The notes beneath the pieces were generated by a model. The model ran no database searches. It had not been told where the DNA came from and worked only from the letters and a program-made list of their open reading frames with translations. DNA of 64,000 bases from Acinetobacter sp. NIPH 2100 (GTDB lineage Bacteria > Pseudomonadota > Gammaproteobacteria > Pseudomonadales > Moraxellaceae), in contig NZ_KB850224.1 of the NCBI RefSeq assembly GCF_000369805.1, positions 1,978,262 to 2,042,261 of the forward strand, in the 5' to 3' direction. Shown here piece after piece: positions 44,726 to 54,383 of this stretch. Position numbers and translations under genes: made by a program. How positions within the stretch are numbered: the first letter of the stretch is position 1; each line of letters opens with the position of its first letter.

Positions 44726-45082
44726 TTATTTATTTACTTTCAGGTAATTCGCTATATCTTCAAATTCAGAAGCAACGGACTGAATCGCCTGTTGTTCCAT
44801 GGTTCTAAACTTTCTTAAAATGACTTGCCCCAATTCAGTCACGATTGCACCACCACCATGCGTTCCTCCAGTTTGGGTTTCAACAAGGTGAGAATGAAAG
44901 CATTGATTCATGGTATCGACCAGCTGCCACGCACGTCGATAACTCATATCCATGGATTTGGCTGCTTGAGAAATTGAGCCTGTACGCTGGATGGCTTCGA
45001 GTAATTCTGCTTTGCCAGGGCCAAAGGCAATCTGTTCATCAGACAAGATACGAAGATGTAATTTTAAACGCGGCTTTGACAT
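44726..45082 (-). CDS. ModE-like winged-helix regulator
   Basis: A 118-residue protein made of a ModE N-terminal-type DNA-binding domain (GKAELLEAIQRTGSISQAAKSMDMSYRRAWQLVDTMNQ; TGGTHGGGAIVTELGQVIL). It lacks the molybdate-binding TOBE domains of full ModE, so it may bind DNA without direct molybdate sensing. It is not adjacent to mod transport genes. Target genes unknown. Confidence 0.83.
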   Translation of the reverse strand: MSKPRLKLHLRILSDEQIAFGPGKAELLEAIQRTGSISQAAKSMDMSYRRAWQLVDTMNQCFHSHLVETQTGGTHGGGAIVTELGQVILRKFRTMEQQAIQSVASEFEDIANYLKVNK

Positions 45083-45093
45083 TTCGGCTTACC

Positions 45094-45126
45094 AAGATTT
45101 GATGATGCATCACATCATCAAATCTT
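45094..45126. terminator. Long perfect hairpin downstream of frmA
   Basis: A 14-bp perfect stem (45094-45107 with 45113-45126) and a 5-nt loop, between the frmA stop and the ModE-like gene. The U-tract is weak, but the stem is strong enough to suggest termination or mRNA protection. Confidence 0.6.
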
Positions 45127-45137
45127 ATCATTGAAAT

Positions 45138-46543
<1,406 letters not shown>

Positions 46544-46571
46544 AATGTCGACCACATTAAATCTAAAAATA

Positions 46572-46591
46572 TACTATACACCAGTATAGTA
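46572..46591. promoter_or_regulatory. FrmR operator
   Basis: TACTATAC-ACCA-GTATAGTA, a perfect 8-bp inverted repeat 28 nt before frmR, with the TATAC/GTATA arms typical of FrmR/RcnR-type sites. Confidence 0.8.
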
Positions 46592-46791
46592 ATTTAGCTC
46601 AATATTTATTGATCCACAGATGATAATGTCGCATTCATTCAAACTGATTTATATCGAGAAAAAATAATAAAAGTTATAACCAGTTGATTCCGTTTACAAT
46701 TACATTTAACCCTTGGAAAGAAAAATCATTTGGATATATAAGAAAATCAACCACCTATAAATTATTATTGGATTCACGCTTGATCAATAAA

Positions 46792-48345
46792 ATGATAAAC
46801 AATTCATACCATTTCAAGATAATGACCGTTGTTATTATATTCGGAATAAGTGGCTGCGCTTTGCCGCCCAATCAAAATCATGATCGGAGTAATTCCTTGC
46901 AAACTAAAACAAAGTGGATGAACGACCCACAAGCCGATCTCAATATTGAAAATGGTCTAACTGCATTTTTAGCTTTAGATGATGCCTTTTTAAGTATTGC
47001 ATCGCGTACTCATTTAATTCGAAATGCCAAACATCAGCTTGATTTGCAATATTATATTTGGAATGACGATGCTATTGGCAACATGATGCTGAACGAGCTG
47101 TTAAAAGCTGCTGATCGTGGGGTAAAGGTCCGTTTATTGATTGACGATCAAAATGGCGTACAACTCGATAAAACTCTAAAAGCCCTCTCGCAGCATCCTA
47201 ATTTTGAAATTCGTATTTTTAATCCCTATAAATTTCGGCATTTAAGAGTGATTGACTATGTGTTTAGACTAAAGCAAATTAATCATCGCATGCACAATAA
47301 ACTGACCATTGCAGATGCATCAATTGCTGTCACGGGTGGCAGAAACATTAGCAGTGAATATTTTGAAGCCAGTGATCAATTCCAGTTTAGCGATATGGAT
47401 ATTGTATTTTATGGCAAAGCAGTTGATCACGCGGAACACGTCTTTAATGAGTTTTGGGACAGCGATCTGAGCTATCCAACTGAGCAATTGATTGGAACTG
47501 GTCAACCTCAACAACTTGAAAACTTAAGACAAACCTTTAAAGCTATAGACAAAATTGATACGCCGACAGAAGAAAAACTAGAAACAGCACAGGATTATTT
47601 AAAATTACGCTTACAGAATTACCCGATTCAATGGGCCAAAGCACATTTTGTCGCTGATCCACCGAATAAAGTATTGGGACAAGCGAAACAAGAAGACCTT
47701 TTGTTTTGGCAAGTGCTGCAACTCAAGGGCAAGCCTGAAAAGCATATGGAATTGGTTTCTGCTTATTTTGTACCAACGCAACAAGGAACGGACTATCTCA
47801 GTAAATTATCTAAAGATGGAGTCAAAGTTCGGGTTCTGACCAATAGCCTAGTTGCCAATGATGTCGCTGTGGTTCATTCATTTTATAGCCTATACCGTAA
47901 ACCACTCTTGCAAAATGGCGTACAACTTTATGAATTCAAACCGAATATTGAAAGAAAAAAACGTTTTTGGTATGAAATCGCAACAGGTAGTGTCATTCCC
48001 GCCAAAGGTAAAAACCGTTCGAGCTTACATGCTAAATTCTTCGACATAGATGGCAAAGTATTTATTGGTTCATTCAATTTCGACCCTCGCTCTGCACACT
48101 TAAATACAGAAGTCGGTCTAGTAGTGGAATCGGATCAATTGCAGGATCAAATTACGGCCATGCTGGATCAGCGTTTACTTCAAGTTGCGTATAAACTCAA
48201 ACTTGATAAAAAAGGTAATATTGTCTGGTATGAGCATAAAGAAAACGGTGAGATCGTGGAGCATCACCATGATCCTGAAAGCACTAAATTTCAGCGATTC
48301 ACCATGAAACTTGTGTCCTACTTACCTATTGAATGGATGATGTAG
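46792..48345 (+). CDS. Phospholipase D-family lipoprotein (cardiolipin-synthase-like)
   Basis: A protein of about 517 residues with a lipoprotein signal (IFGISGCAL) and two PLD HKD motifs: HNKLTIADAS near residue 168, followed by GGRNISSEYF, and HAKFFDIDGK near residue 412, followed by GSFNFDPRSAHLNTE. Such proteins transfer phosphatidyl groups in the envelope; this subgroup resembles ClsC-like enzymes. The start at 46792 is chosen so that the signal peptide has a normal length; no strong ribosome site is seen, and 46822 is possible. Predicted location: the periplasmic face of a membrane. Confidence 0.8.
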   Translation: MINNSYHFKIMTVVIIFGISGCALPPNQNHDRSNSLQTKTKWMNDPQADLNIENGLTAFLALDDAFLSIASRTHLIRNAKHQLDLQYYIWNDDAIGNMMLNELLKAADRGVKVRLLIDDQNGVQLDKTLKALSQHPNFEIRIFNPYKFRHLRVIDYVFRLKQINHRMHNKLTIADASIAVTGGRNISSEYFEASDQFQFSDMDIVFYGKAVDHAEHVFNEFWDSDLSYPTEQLIGTGQPQQLENLRQTFKAIDKIDTPTEEKLETAQDYLKLRLQNYPIQWAKAHFVADPPNKVLGQAKQEDLLFWQVLQLKGKPEKHMELVSAYFVPTQQGTDYLSKLSKDGVKVRVLTNSLVANDVAVVHSFYSLYRKPLLQNGVQLYEFKPNIERKKRFWYEIATGSVIPAKGKNRSSLHAKFFDIDGKVFIGSFNFDPRSAHLNTEVGLVVESDQLQDQITAMLDQRLLQVAYKLKLDKKGNIVWYEHKENGEIVEHHHDPESTKFQRFTMKLVSYLPIEWMM

Positions 48346-48346
48346 A

Positions 48347-48793
48347 TTAAATTAAATAGGTATCAATTCCTGTCGAACTTAATTCATACTGCAAACCAGA
48401 AGCTAAAGCAATCAAAGTTAGTGTTGCATGAAACGAGTGATTTTCATCTGTCAGTTTTCCACTAAATAATTTTAATTTAACTCCATCGGTGTAACCCCTA
48501 TCATTGATAATGGCAAATAATGTTCCTATTTCTAAGCCTTTTAAATTAGAAAGGCTATTAAACTCTTCATATTCATCAAAATTTATCTCTAATTGAGTTT
48601 TAAGGATTAATTCAACTTCATCAAATTCACGATTTACTTGAAACACCCAAAACTTATAGTCAATTTCAATCATTAATTGTTCTATAGAAAATGAATTCTC
48701 TGTGCTATTTTCATCTTTATATAAATAAATATTATCAATTCTTCTGAGGCCTCTTTCGTCCTTTATACTCTCAAAAATATTACTTCGAATCAT
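48347..48793 (-). CDS. Hypothetical protein, 148 aa
   Basis: A soluble acidic protein (IDNIYLYKDENSTENSFSIEQLMIEIDYKFW ... EIGTLFAIINDRGYTDGVKLKLF). It resembles in style the small single-domain proteins annotated DUF6334, but that cannot be confirmed here. GAGGTG precedes the ATG. It is convergent with the phospholipase D gene with one base between stops. GC content is lower than in neighbouring genes. Confidence 0.6.
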   Translation of the reverse strand: MIRSNIFESIKDERGLRRIDNIYLYKDENSTENSFSIEQLMIEIDYKFWVFQVNREFDEVELILKTQLEINFDEYEEFNSLSNLKGLEIGTLFAIINDRGYTDGVKLKLFSGKLTDENHSFHATLTLIALASGLQYELSSTGIDTYLI

Positions 48794-48820
48794 CTTTACA
48801 CCTCTTATTGTTTTATATAA

Positions 48821-49411
48821 CTATACCAAGCCAATTTGCTCAAAAAATTGTTGATAGACTTCTGCTTTCTTTTCCAGTGCTAACGGATAGGCACGGGATG
48901 ATGATGGTAAGCGATATAAATTCAACGCTCGATCAGCATAATTGACCTGTACAGATTGACCAATCATTGGCTTGGCGATGTGATCAGGGAAATGCTGCAT
49001 CAGCGTATCTGTTGCTTTATCTCCTGTGGTCATAATGGTGTGGCACAACGGAATCTGCTCAAGTAATTTTGATAAATCTGTCGGTGTGACAATCTCTAAA
49101 AATTTATCTGATGCATTGCCTTGTAAGCGCTTCACTTGATAGGCCGTATCAAAGATACCAATGCCTATTTGAGTTAAAAACTCACGGATGTGCTGTTCTT
49201 TAAAGTTTTTATTGGGCAAATCTAAAAAATGATCTTTATCTTTAAAGAAAATCAGACCAAAAATTCGCCACATATCATTTTGATAATTCGGATAGTAAAA
49301 ATCCATCTTCCAACGAGTTTGCGGCGGTGGAAAACTGCCGAGCATTAACAGCTTTGCAGTCGCAGGTAAAAACGGTTGTAATGGATGTGTTTCTATTTCT
49401 ATATCAGTCAT
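48821..49411 (-). CDS. Uracil-DNA glycosylase-like family protein
   Basis: A 196-residue protein with the UDG-superfamily fold signature of the small DNA-glycosylase type: LLMLGSFPPPQTRWKMDFYYPNYQNDMW for the active-site loops, then IGIFDTAYQVKRLQGNASD and LYRLPSSSRAYP near the C-terminus. It probably removes damaged or deaminated bases. It is the last clearly chromosomal gene before the prophage. Confidence 0.75.
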   Translation of the reverse strand: MTDIEIETHPLQPFLPATAKLLMLGSFPPPQTRWKMDFYYPNYQNDMWRIFGLIFFKDKDHFLDLPNKNFKEQHIREFLTQIGIGIFDTAYQVKRLQGNASDKFLEIVTPTDLSKLLEQIPLCHTIMTTGDKATDTLMQHFPDHIAKPMIGQSVQVNYADRALNLYRLPSSSRAYPLALEKKAEVYQQFFEQIGLV

Positions 49412-49496
49412 TTATATAAAGAGCCAAATTTTAAATTGAGCGAAAAGTTTCGTTTATTTTATAGAATTTTACGGTTTTTTGCTTGGGTCTTTTGTT

Positions 49497-49533
49497 GGTG
49501 AAAATTTCACCTTAACAAAATTTTAACAAAATA
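49497..49533. repeat. Inverted and direct repeats at the prophage edge
   Basis: GGTGAAA-A-TTTCACC (49497-49511) is followed by two direct copies of TTAACAAAAT (49513-49522 and 49524-49533), 11 bp apart. They lie in the presumed att region; integrase or recombination-factor binding is only a possibility. Confidence 0.35.
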
Positions 49534-49621
49534 TTCGCAATATCATTTTTTTCTTTGAGCTTTGAGTTTGCCGATCTGACAGCAATAGATTGAGTGAAAA
49601 CCTGCTCTCAAAATATAAAAA

Positions 49622-49643
49622 AAACCGCTTAAAGAAGCGGTTT
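49622..49643 (-). terminator. Terminator at the end of the antirepressor operon
   Basis: AAACCGCTT / AAGCGGTTT stem with a 4-nt loop, followed on the minus strand by eight T. It ends the leftmost phage transcript. Confidence 0.88.
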
Positions 49644-49660
49644 CGGTAGAAGTCAACAAA

Positions 49661-49942
49661 TTAAGAAGCCATCTCTTCATCTAAGCTTTTATAGGAGTCC
49701 TCCTGCTCTTTACTGAATGCCATGGAATCTTGAATCATGCTTTCAGTGATTCGAAAAAGCCTAATCATTTCTTTAAATACGGATTCAGGTACGTTGTAGA
49801 CCTTGGCCAGATATTCAATGGTTCGCTCTTGCTTGTACTGGATTGCATCCAGCATTGCTGCAATATCGGCAACTTGCTCATATGCTAATGCAAAGCCTTC
49901 AGCTACGTCACTTGCGTCATAAGATTCAATCAGGGTTTTCAT
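49661..49942 (-). CDS. Hypothetical phage protein, 93 aa
   Basis: A small helical protein (DVAEGFALAYEQVADIAAMLDAIQYKQERTIEYLAKVYNV) with an acidic C-terminus. AGGGGA precedes the ATG. It lies 12 nt downstream of the antirepressor gene in the same transcript and is the last gene before the chromosomal junction. No family recognised. Confidence 0.65.
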   Translation of the reverse strand: MKTLIESYDASDVAEGFALAYEQVADIAAMLDAIQYKQERTIEYLAKVYNVPESVFKEMIRLFRITESMIQDSMAFSKEQEDSYKSLDEEMAS

Positions 49943-49954
49943 TTTTATTCCCCT

Positions 49955-50839
49955 TTATTTATCTATGTAATTTAAAGAAAGAAAATTCGAATAGTTTCTA
50001 TCCATGTTCATCAATCTGTTCATTAAGCCTTGCAGATCCAGATTCTCATTTTGCCAGTCATGTGTTTGAGCAATTTGAAATAGAGATGAATAGTTTCGTT
50101 CACCCAACAATAAGCGTGCTTCATACGCACCACTTTTAAAATGATCATGGATGCCATAACTCATTTTTGGATTTAATTGCTGCATTGCAATACCGAACTC
50201 ACTCCACCATTGGTTTAGCCATACCATATGTAAAGCAAGATTACGGATATTCGCCTCTTCTTCGAGGCTGCGTAGTTTCATTGTTTCAAGGAACGTTACT
50301 GAGTCATTGAAATGGATAGCAAGTAAATCTTTATAACTCGATACTTTGAAGTGTTGATGGTGTCTATGCCACATCTCTGTACGTTTCTTGACGCTGCCTT
50401 CACAGCGCCGATCGACAATTGCTTTAAGCTCAGCAATTTGGCGGTTATTGATTTTGATACGTGTGTCTAAATATTTTTGATTTGATGTTTGGCCTCTCGT
50501 CCAGTAATCCCAAAGCACATCATCACATTCATTTTGATAAGTGATGACTTTATCTCTTAGCTCAGCTTTGACTTTATTTGCATGGATTGAATATAACCAT
50601 GCAGCCAGTTTTCGAACAGGCAAGCAAATCATAAGTCGCTCTTTACCATCATTGGCAACTGTGGTGATTTCCACCATAGTTGAATCAAAACGATCTTTTA
50701 ACTTCACAAACTGGCTTTTCCAATCTAAACCCATGCCATCAACAATGGGTTTCATTGGTGTATACGGTTGTCCGTTGTATTCGACTATTAGTAAATTTGC
50801 GCCGTGAAACGGTACACTTATTTGTGTTAGACTATTCAT
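49955..50839 (-). CDS. P22-type phage antirepressor
   Basis: A 294-residue protein with a P22 Ant N-terminal domain in residues 1-115 (ISVPFHGANLLIVEYNGQPY, MKPIVDGMGLDWKSQFVKLKDRF, MICLPVRKLAAWLYSI, YQNECDDVLWDYWTRG). The rest is helical. Such proteins bind and inactivate the main phage repressor. The start at 50839 fits the domain start; an in-frame extension to 50911 would run through the divergent promoter region. It is divergent from a ribbon-helix-helix gene, as Ant and Mnt are in P22 immI. Confidence 0.87.
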   Translation of the reverse strand: MNSLTQISVPFHGANLLIVEYNGQPYTPMKPIVDGMGLDWKSQFVKLKDRFDSTMVEITTVANDGKERLMICLPVRKLAAWLYSIHANKVKAELRDKVITYQNECDDVLWDYWTRGQTSNQKYLDTRIKINNRQIAELKAIVDRRCEGSVKKRTEMWHRHHQHFKVSSYKDLLAIHFNDSVTFLETMKLRSLEEEANIRNLALHMVWLNQWWSEFGIAMQQLNPKMSYGIHDHFKSGAYEARLLLGERNYSSLFQIAQTHDWQNENLDLQGLMNRLMNMDRNYSNFLSLNYIDK

Positions 50840-50909
50840 GTCTTTTTTCTCTCTGAAAATTGATAACAAGCCCCGTAGCCGTCCAAAGTTCCGGGGCTTT
50901 CTTTTTGTC

Positions 50910-50961
50910 ACTAATTTAGTAACATTGACATTAATTTATTATAATACTAATCTAGTGTCAA
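50910..50961. promoter_or_regulatory. Divergent promoters and twin operators of the immI-like switch
   Basis: Two 11-bp near-palindromes, ACTAATTTAGT (50910-50920) and ACTAATCTAGT (50946-50956). Face-to-face promoters overlap them: plus TTGACA (50925-50930) N17 TAATCT (50948-50953), and minus TTGACA (50956-50961) N17 TAAATT (50933-50938). One promoter can fire only when the other is silent, as expected for a repressor/antirepressor switch. Confidence 0.7.
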
Positions 50962-50981
50962 TATGAGATTTGGTGCTAAAA

Positions 50982-51377
50982 ATGAACGAGAAAGCTCGAA
51001 TACAAAATCAAGACGATTGGAAGCGTACACAAATTCGCATTCCAATTGCACTTTATGAAGATGTGGTTCAACATGCTGAACAGCATAATATCTCGCTGAA
51101 TTATGCCATGCTTGAATTAATGGATAGAGGTATACATTCCTTATCTAAAAAGGATGGTCAAAAAACTGGTCGTTCAATTTATTTTAATGATCTAAATTGT
51201 GTTGAAGATTTGAAAGAAATATCTCTTCGAGAACAACAAGAGCAAGTTACCGTAATGATCTCAAAAATCTTTTATGATCATCCTGAGTACCACCTTATCA
51301 ATATTGAAACCCTTAACGATGGGAAGAAAATTCGTTATTGGTATTCTATTCCTAGAGGTGAGAGTTTTAGGGATTAA
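50982..51377 (+). CDS. Arc/Mnt-like ribbon-helix-helix repressor
   Basis: A 131-residue protein. Residues about 10-52 are an Arc-type ribbon-helix-helix domain (WKRTQIRIPIALYEDVVQHAEQHNISLNYAMLELMDRGI) whose beta strand TQIRIPI contacts DNA. The C-terminal 75 residues may form the oligomerisation part. It probably represses the divergent antirepressor gene through the ACTAAnnTAGT sites. The start at 50982 is the first ATG; in-frame TTG/GTG codons lie just before it. Confidence 0.83.
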   Translation: MNEKARIQNQDDWKRTQIRIPIALYEDVVQHAEQHNISLNYAMLELMDRGIHSLSKKDGQKTGRSIYFNDLNCVEDLKEISLREQQEQVTVMISKIFYDHPEYHLINIETLNDGKKIRYWYSIPRGESFRD

Positions 51378-51402
51378 AAAAGCACCGTGAGGTGCTTTTT
51401 TT
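51376..51402. terminator. Bidirectional terminator between convergent genes
   Basis: AAAAAAGCACC-GTGA-GGTGCTTTTTTT. It overlaps the stop of the ribbon-helix-helix gene and touches the stop of the EndoU-like gene. Confidence 0.88.
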
Positions 51403-53294
51403 CATATTTTTCTGCTATATCTTTTCAAGATATATTCAGGTATAACATCAATGATAGGAGGGATTTCTTTCCCAATTTTTTCTCGAAAACTATTAATTAA
51501 CTCCTCTACATCTTCATCATCATTTAAATCAGCAATCCCATCTAATAAGTTTTCTAATAATTGAATATTAATAATTCTTTCATGCTTAAGGATTTGTGTA
51601 TACAATAAATTTCTATCTATTGGTAAATACATTTCTCCAGGTTCAAAACCCCAAAACTCCTTATAAACAAGATTTAATCGCATTCTATGAGAAAACTGCA
51701 ATCGACAATAATCTCTAATTAAAATTTTTATTGAATCTTTAATATTAGAATAATCAAAGTCTACATTTTTAATAAAATTAACAAATTTTATAGAAAAATA
51801 ATTTAAATCATCACAACTCATGAACTTTAGAGAATCATCCATCATTTTTTTTAAAGGATAGTTAACACCTGAATATTGCTCAAAAATAATTTTACTGCGA
51901 AACTCATCATCGAATTGCTTATGAATAGAATAAGTTTCACCAATTGCTTCTTTAACAAATTCAATAAAATCAATAAATTTTATATCAAAATTTAAATCAG
52001 GATTTATAATAATCATCAGCTCACTCGTTATCTTATGAGCAGGTAATTTAATACGCTTCCTTAAGAGTGTATCTCTCGATATTTCTCTCATAAATTCTCT
52101 TCTAGAAGGAGCAACACAAAAGAGATTAATAAACATTTCATTTAGCTCTTTATTATTAAGTAACATAACCAAATCCAACATACAGCTATATAGCCTTTTT
52201 TTTAAAAAACTATCTGTAAAATCATGTATAACAAGGTTATGCAATAAAGTTTCCAAATATTCGTAAAAATATTTTGTTGAGTTTTTTAAATCATAAAAAG
52301 CCAGAATTCTCATCCCATCAACTACATTCTCTAAAACATGTATACTATTAAAGAAAAATTTATCACTTTGAATTTTTTTAGCCATATGATAATAAGCATT
52401 CTTTGTAATATTCAAATAATCCTTATGTATCTCCAAAATAGATAAATAGGATTTAATTTCAATCAATTCATTTTCATTAATTTTTTCAGCATATTTCAAC
52501 AAATTTTTCAAACGATTTGAGTTGTATTTTTTAGCATTTATTTTTACAATATCTCTTTCCTTAAAAACATTTGGAGTAATATCTACAATTTTATTAAAAT
52601 CTTTATAAACAATACTCATTTCAGATTCTTTATTATCCCGTACATCATCAAAATTACAACTCGATGCTGTTATAGCAAATCCAATATTATCAAAATGGGA
52701 ATATGCTTTACCATTATTTCCTGTATTAGGCTGACCCCACGATGGAAAAGCCGATTTTATTTCATTCCCATGATATTGAATAGTTACTCTTAACGTTTTC
52801 AATGGATCACTAAAATTAGAATAGCCTACTATCTGCCCTTCAGAAGATGCTTCTGTGTCAATATTGTTTAATGCTTCTGAAATTGTTTCTTTAACCTTTT
52901 TTTCATCAAAATCAGCTGGAAATAATGTTTTCCATAAATAACCAGATTTATAATAATTATCTGGATATTTTGTAATGTTTGCAGCTTTCCCAGAGTAAAA
53001 ACTTTTAGGTAACCTTAAAACTATAGTGCCATTTTGTAATTCTCGTGCATAATACCATCCTTGATGAATCCGATGATCATAGTTAAGGATATTTACCAAT
53101 CCATTATTTTTACTTTTTAAATTTAACCATCCTTTAATTGTATGCATTCCACCAGAAAGTATTGGCTGAATAACTTTAAAACCATCTTTAACCTCAGGTC
53201 TTAAGGATAAATCCCCCTTAATAATATGATCCATTGCTTTATCTGATAAATTTAATTTTAATCCGTTTTCAGCTTCAAAAACTTCTACTATCAT
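51402..53294 (-). CDS. EndoU-like RNase domain fused to large helical domain, 630 aa
   Basis: A very AT-rich prophage gene of 630 residues behind AAGGAG. The N-terminal 190 residues resemble bacterial EndoU nucleases: H23 in MDHIIKGD, H51 in SGGMHTIKGW, then WKTLFPADFDEKKVKETISEAL and TLRVTIQYHGNEIKSAFPSW, which match the FFP-WS and IxTAxP blocks of that family. EndoU domains cut RNA and are usually the C-terminal toxin of secreted polymorphic toxins. Here the domain is at the N-terminus and is followed by about 430 helical residues of no recognised family. There is no signal peptide or immunity gene beside it. A role in phage exclusion or abortive infection is inferred only. Confidence 0.7.
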   Translation of the reverse strand: MIVEVFEAENGLKLNLSDKAMDHIIKGDLSLRPEVKDGFKVIQPILSGGMHTIKGWLNLKSKNNGLVNILNYDHRIHQGWYYARELQNGTIVLRLPKSFYSGKAANITKYPDNYYKSGYLWKTLFPADFDEKKVKETISEALNNIDTEASSEGQIVGYSNFSDPLKTLRVTIQYHGNEIKSAFPSWGQPNTGNNGKAYSHFDNIGFAITASSCNFDDVRDNKESEMSIVYKDFNKIVDITPNVFKERDIVKINAKKYNSNRLKNLLKYAEKINENELIEIKSYLSILEIHKDYLNITKNAYYHMAKKIQSDKFFFNSIHVLENVVDGMRILAFYDLKNSTKYFYEYLETLLHNLVIHDFTDSFLKKRLYSCMLDLVMLLNNKELNEMFINLFCVAPSRREFMREISRDTLLRKRIKLPAHKITSELMIIINPDLNFDIKFIDFIEFVKEAIGETYSIHKQFDDEFRSKIIFEQYSGVNYPLKKMMDDSLKFMSCDDLNYFSIKFVNFIKNVDFDYSNIKDSIKILIRDYCRLQFSHRMRLNLVYKEFWGFEPGEMYLPIDRNLLYTQILKHERIINIQLLENLLDGIADLNDDEDVEELINSFREKIGKEIPPIIDVIPEYILKRYSRKI

Positions 53295-53588
53295 AATTTT
53301 CTCCTTTTATAAATATTTGCAAAATTCAACTTGCGTAAAAACGGATGACTGCAAAATTTTTTAGTTGCAAAGTACACCACAATTAGAAAAATTTCTCTAG
53401 CTATAAGTCAAAATTATTCAGCAATCTTCCAGCTCACAACATCATTATTTTCACACTTACCTCAATAAGACTAATAGTGCTTTATAAGAACTCCGCAGTT
53501 TGGACATTGTTTATAGTTAATTAGATTTTCACTCATTTATTCCTTTGCTATGTAAATATGTTTTTTAGAAGTAGCTTAATTTTATCAA

Positions 53589-53632
53589 AATGTCTTTTTT
53601 TAAACATCAAAAGATGTTATAAAAAAGACATT
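53589..53632. promoter_or_regulatory. Long dyad upstream of the HTH-ImmA pair
   Basis: Two 20-bp arms (53589-53608 and 53613-53632) matching at 18 of 20 positions around an AAAA centre; outer arms AATGTCTTTTTT / AAAAAAGACATT. It ends 25 nt before the first gene and is probably the operator of the downstream HTH protein. The rest of the 363-bp gap 53295-53657 shows nothing clear. Confidence 0.6.
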
Positions 53633-53657
53633 CGCTATCTTATTGGACTTTGTTTTT

Positions 53658-54371
53658 ATGAATTTGGATATGTTTGACAATGAATTCCTTCGGGATTCGG
53701 AACCAACACCTTGCGACTTCTTCAGTGGAGAAGAAGCTATCGCAAAAGCTAGAGAATTGGGTCTGCCAGATCCTTACATAGTCACACAAGCAATCATGGT
53801 CGGTGACTCAGAGTTTAGAACCAATACATACTGTAATAGAGCCAGATTTATTTCTCGATGGGGAAAAATTGGGGAGCAACTTGCCTTGCTTCTTAAAAAA
53901 TCCGATCCAGCTTGGGTTTACCATAATGAAAGCCAACCAAGACTAGAAAACACAGATAAGAAAATTCAGATTATTTTCATGAGCGGCAATTTGGCCCTTG
54001 GTCATCCAGAGCTTATGTTATCAGCCCTGTGTGAGAAAGGCTTCATGACTTTGAAGAATATTAAAGAAAATCAATCTAGCTATGATGATGCTTCAAAGTT
54101 AAGAACCTGGATTCTTTATTTCCCTTCTACATCTCATCCAGCTTACACAGCAACAGATATCCCAACTATTCCATTTGAAATTGCATATCCAACAAGCTTC
54201 GTACAAACACCTGATAAGACAAAAATTGACATATTACCTAGTAATCACACTTGCAGAATTGCATTTGAGATAGATAATACTCATCCTGTCGACAATGATC
54301 CTAAAAAGCCAATATTGGAACCATCTAATGAAATTAAACCAGATGATTTTGATATTCAGCTTGTAGTCTAA
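53658..54371 (+). CDS. Unknown protein paired with HTH-ImmA protein, 237 aa
   Basis: A soluble protein starting MNLDMFDNEFLRDSEP (in-frame TTG at 53643 is an alternative). The middle contains PYIVTQAIMVGDSEFRTNTYCNRARF and QIIFMSGNLALGHPELMLSALCEKGF. No catalytic family was recognised. The C-terminus is acidic and Pro-rich. It is followed after 12 nt by the HTH-ImmA/IrrE gene and preceded by a 44-nt dyad. The arrangement resembles toxin-antitoxin-like pairs in which an HTH-peptidase protein is the antitoxin, so this could be the effector; unproven. Confidence 0.65.
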   Translation: MNLDMFDNEFLRDSEPTPCDFFSGEEAIAKARELGLPDPYIVTQAIMVGDSEFRTNTYCNRARFISRWGKIGEQLALLLKKSDPAWVYHNESQPRLENTDKKIQIIFMSGNLALGHPELMLSALCEKGFMTLKNIKENQSSYDDASKLRTWILYFPSTSHPAYTATDIPTIPFEIAYPTSFVQTPDKTKIDILPSNHTCRIAFEIDNTHPVDNDPKKPILEPSNEIKPDDFDIQLVV

Positions 54372-54383
54372 TTTGAGGTTAAC

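Noticed and set aside
49497..49533. TTAACAAAAT repeats as plasmid-type iterons
   Set aside because: Only two copies and no replication gene; the phage junction is the better context.
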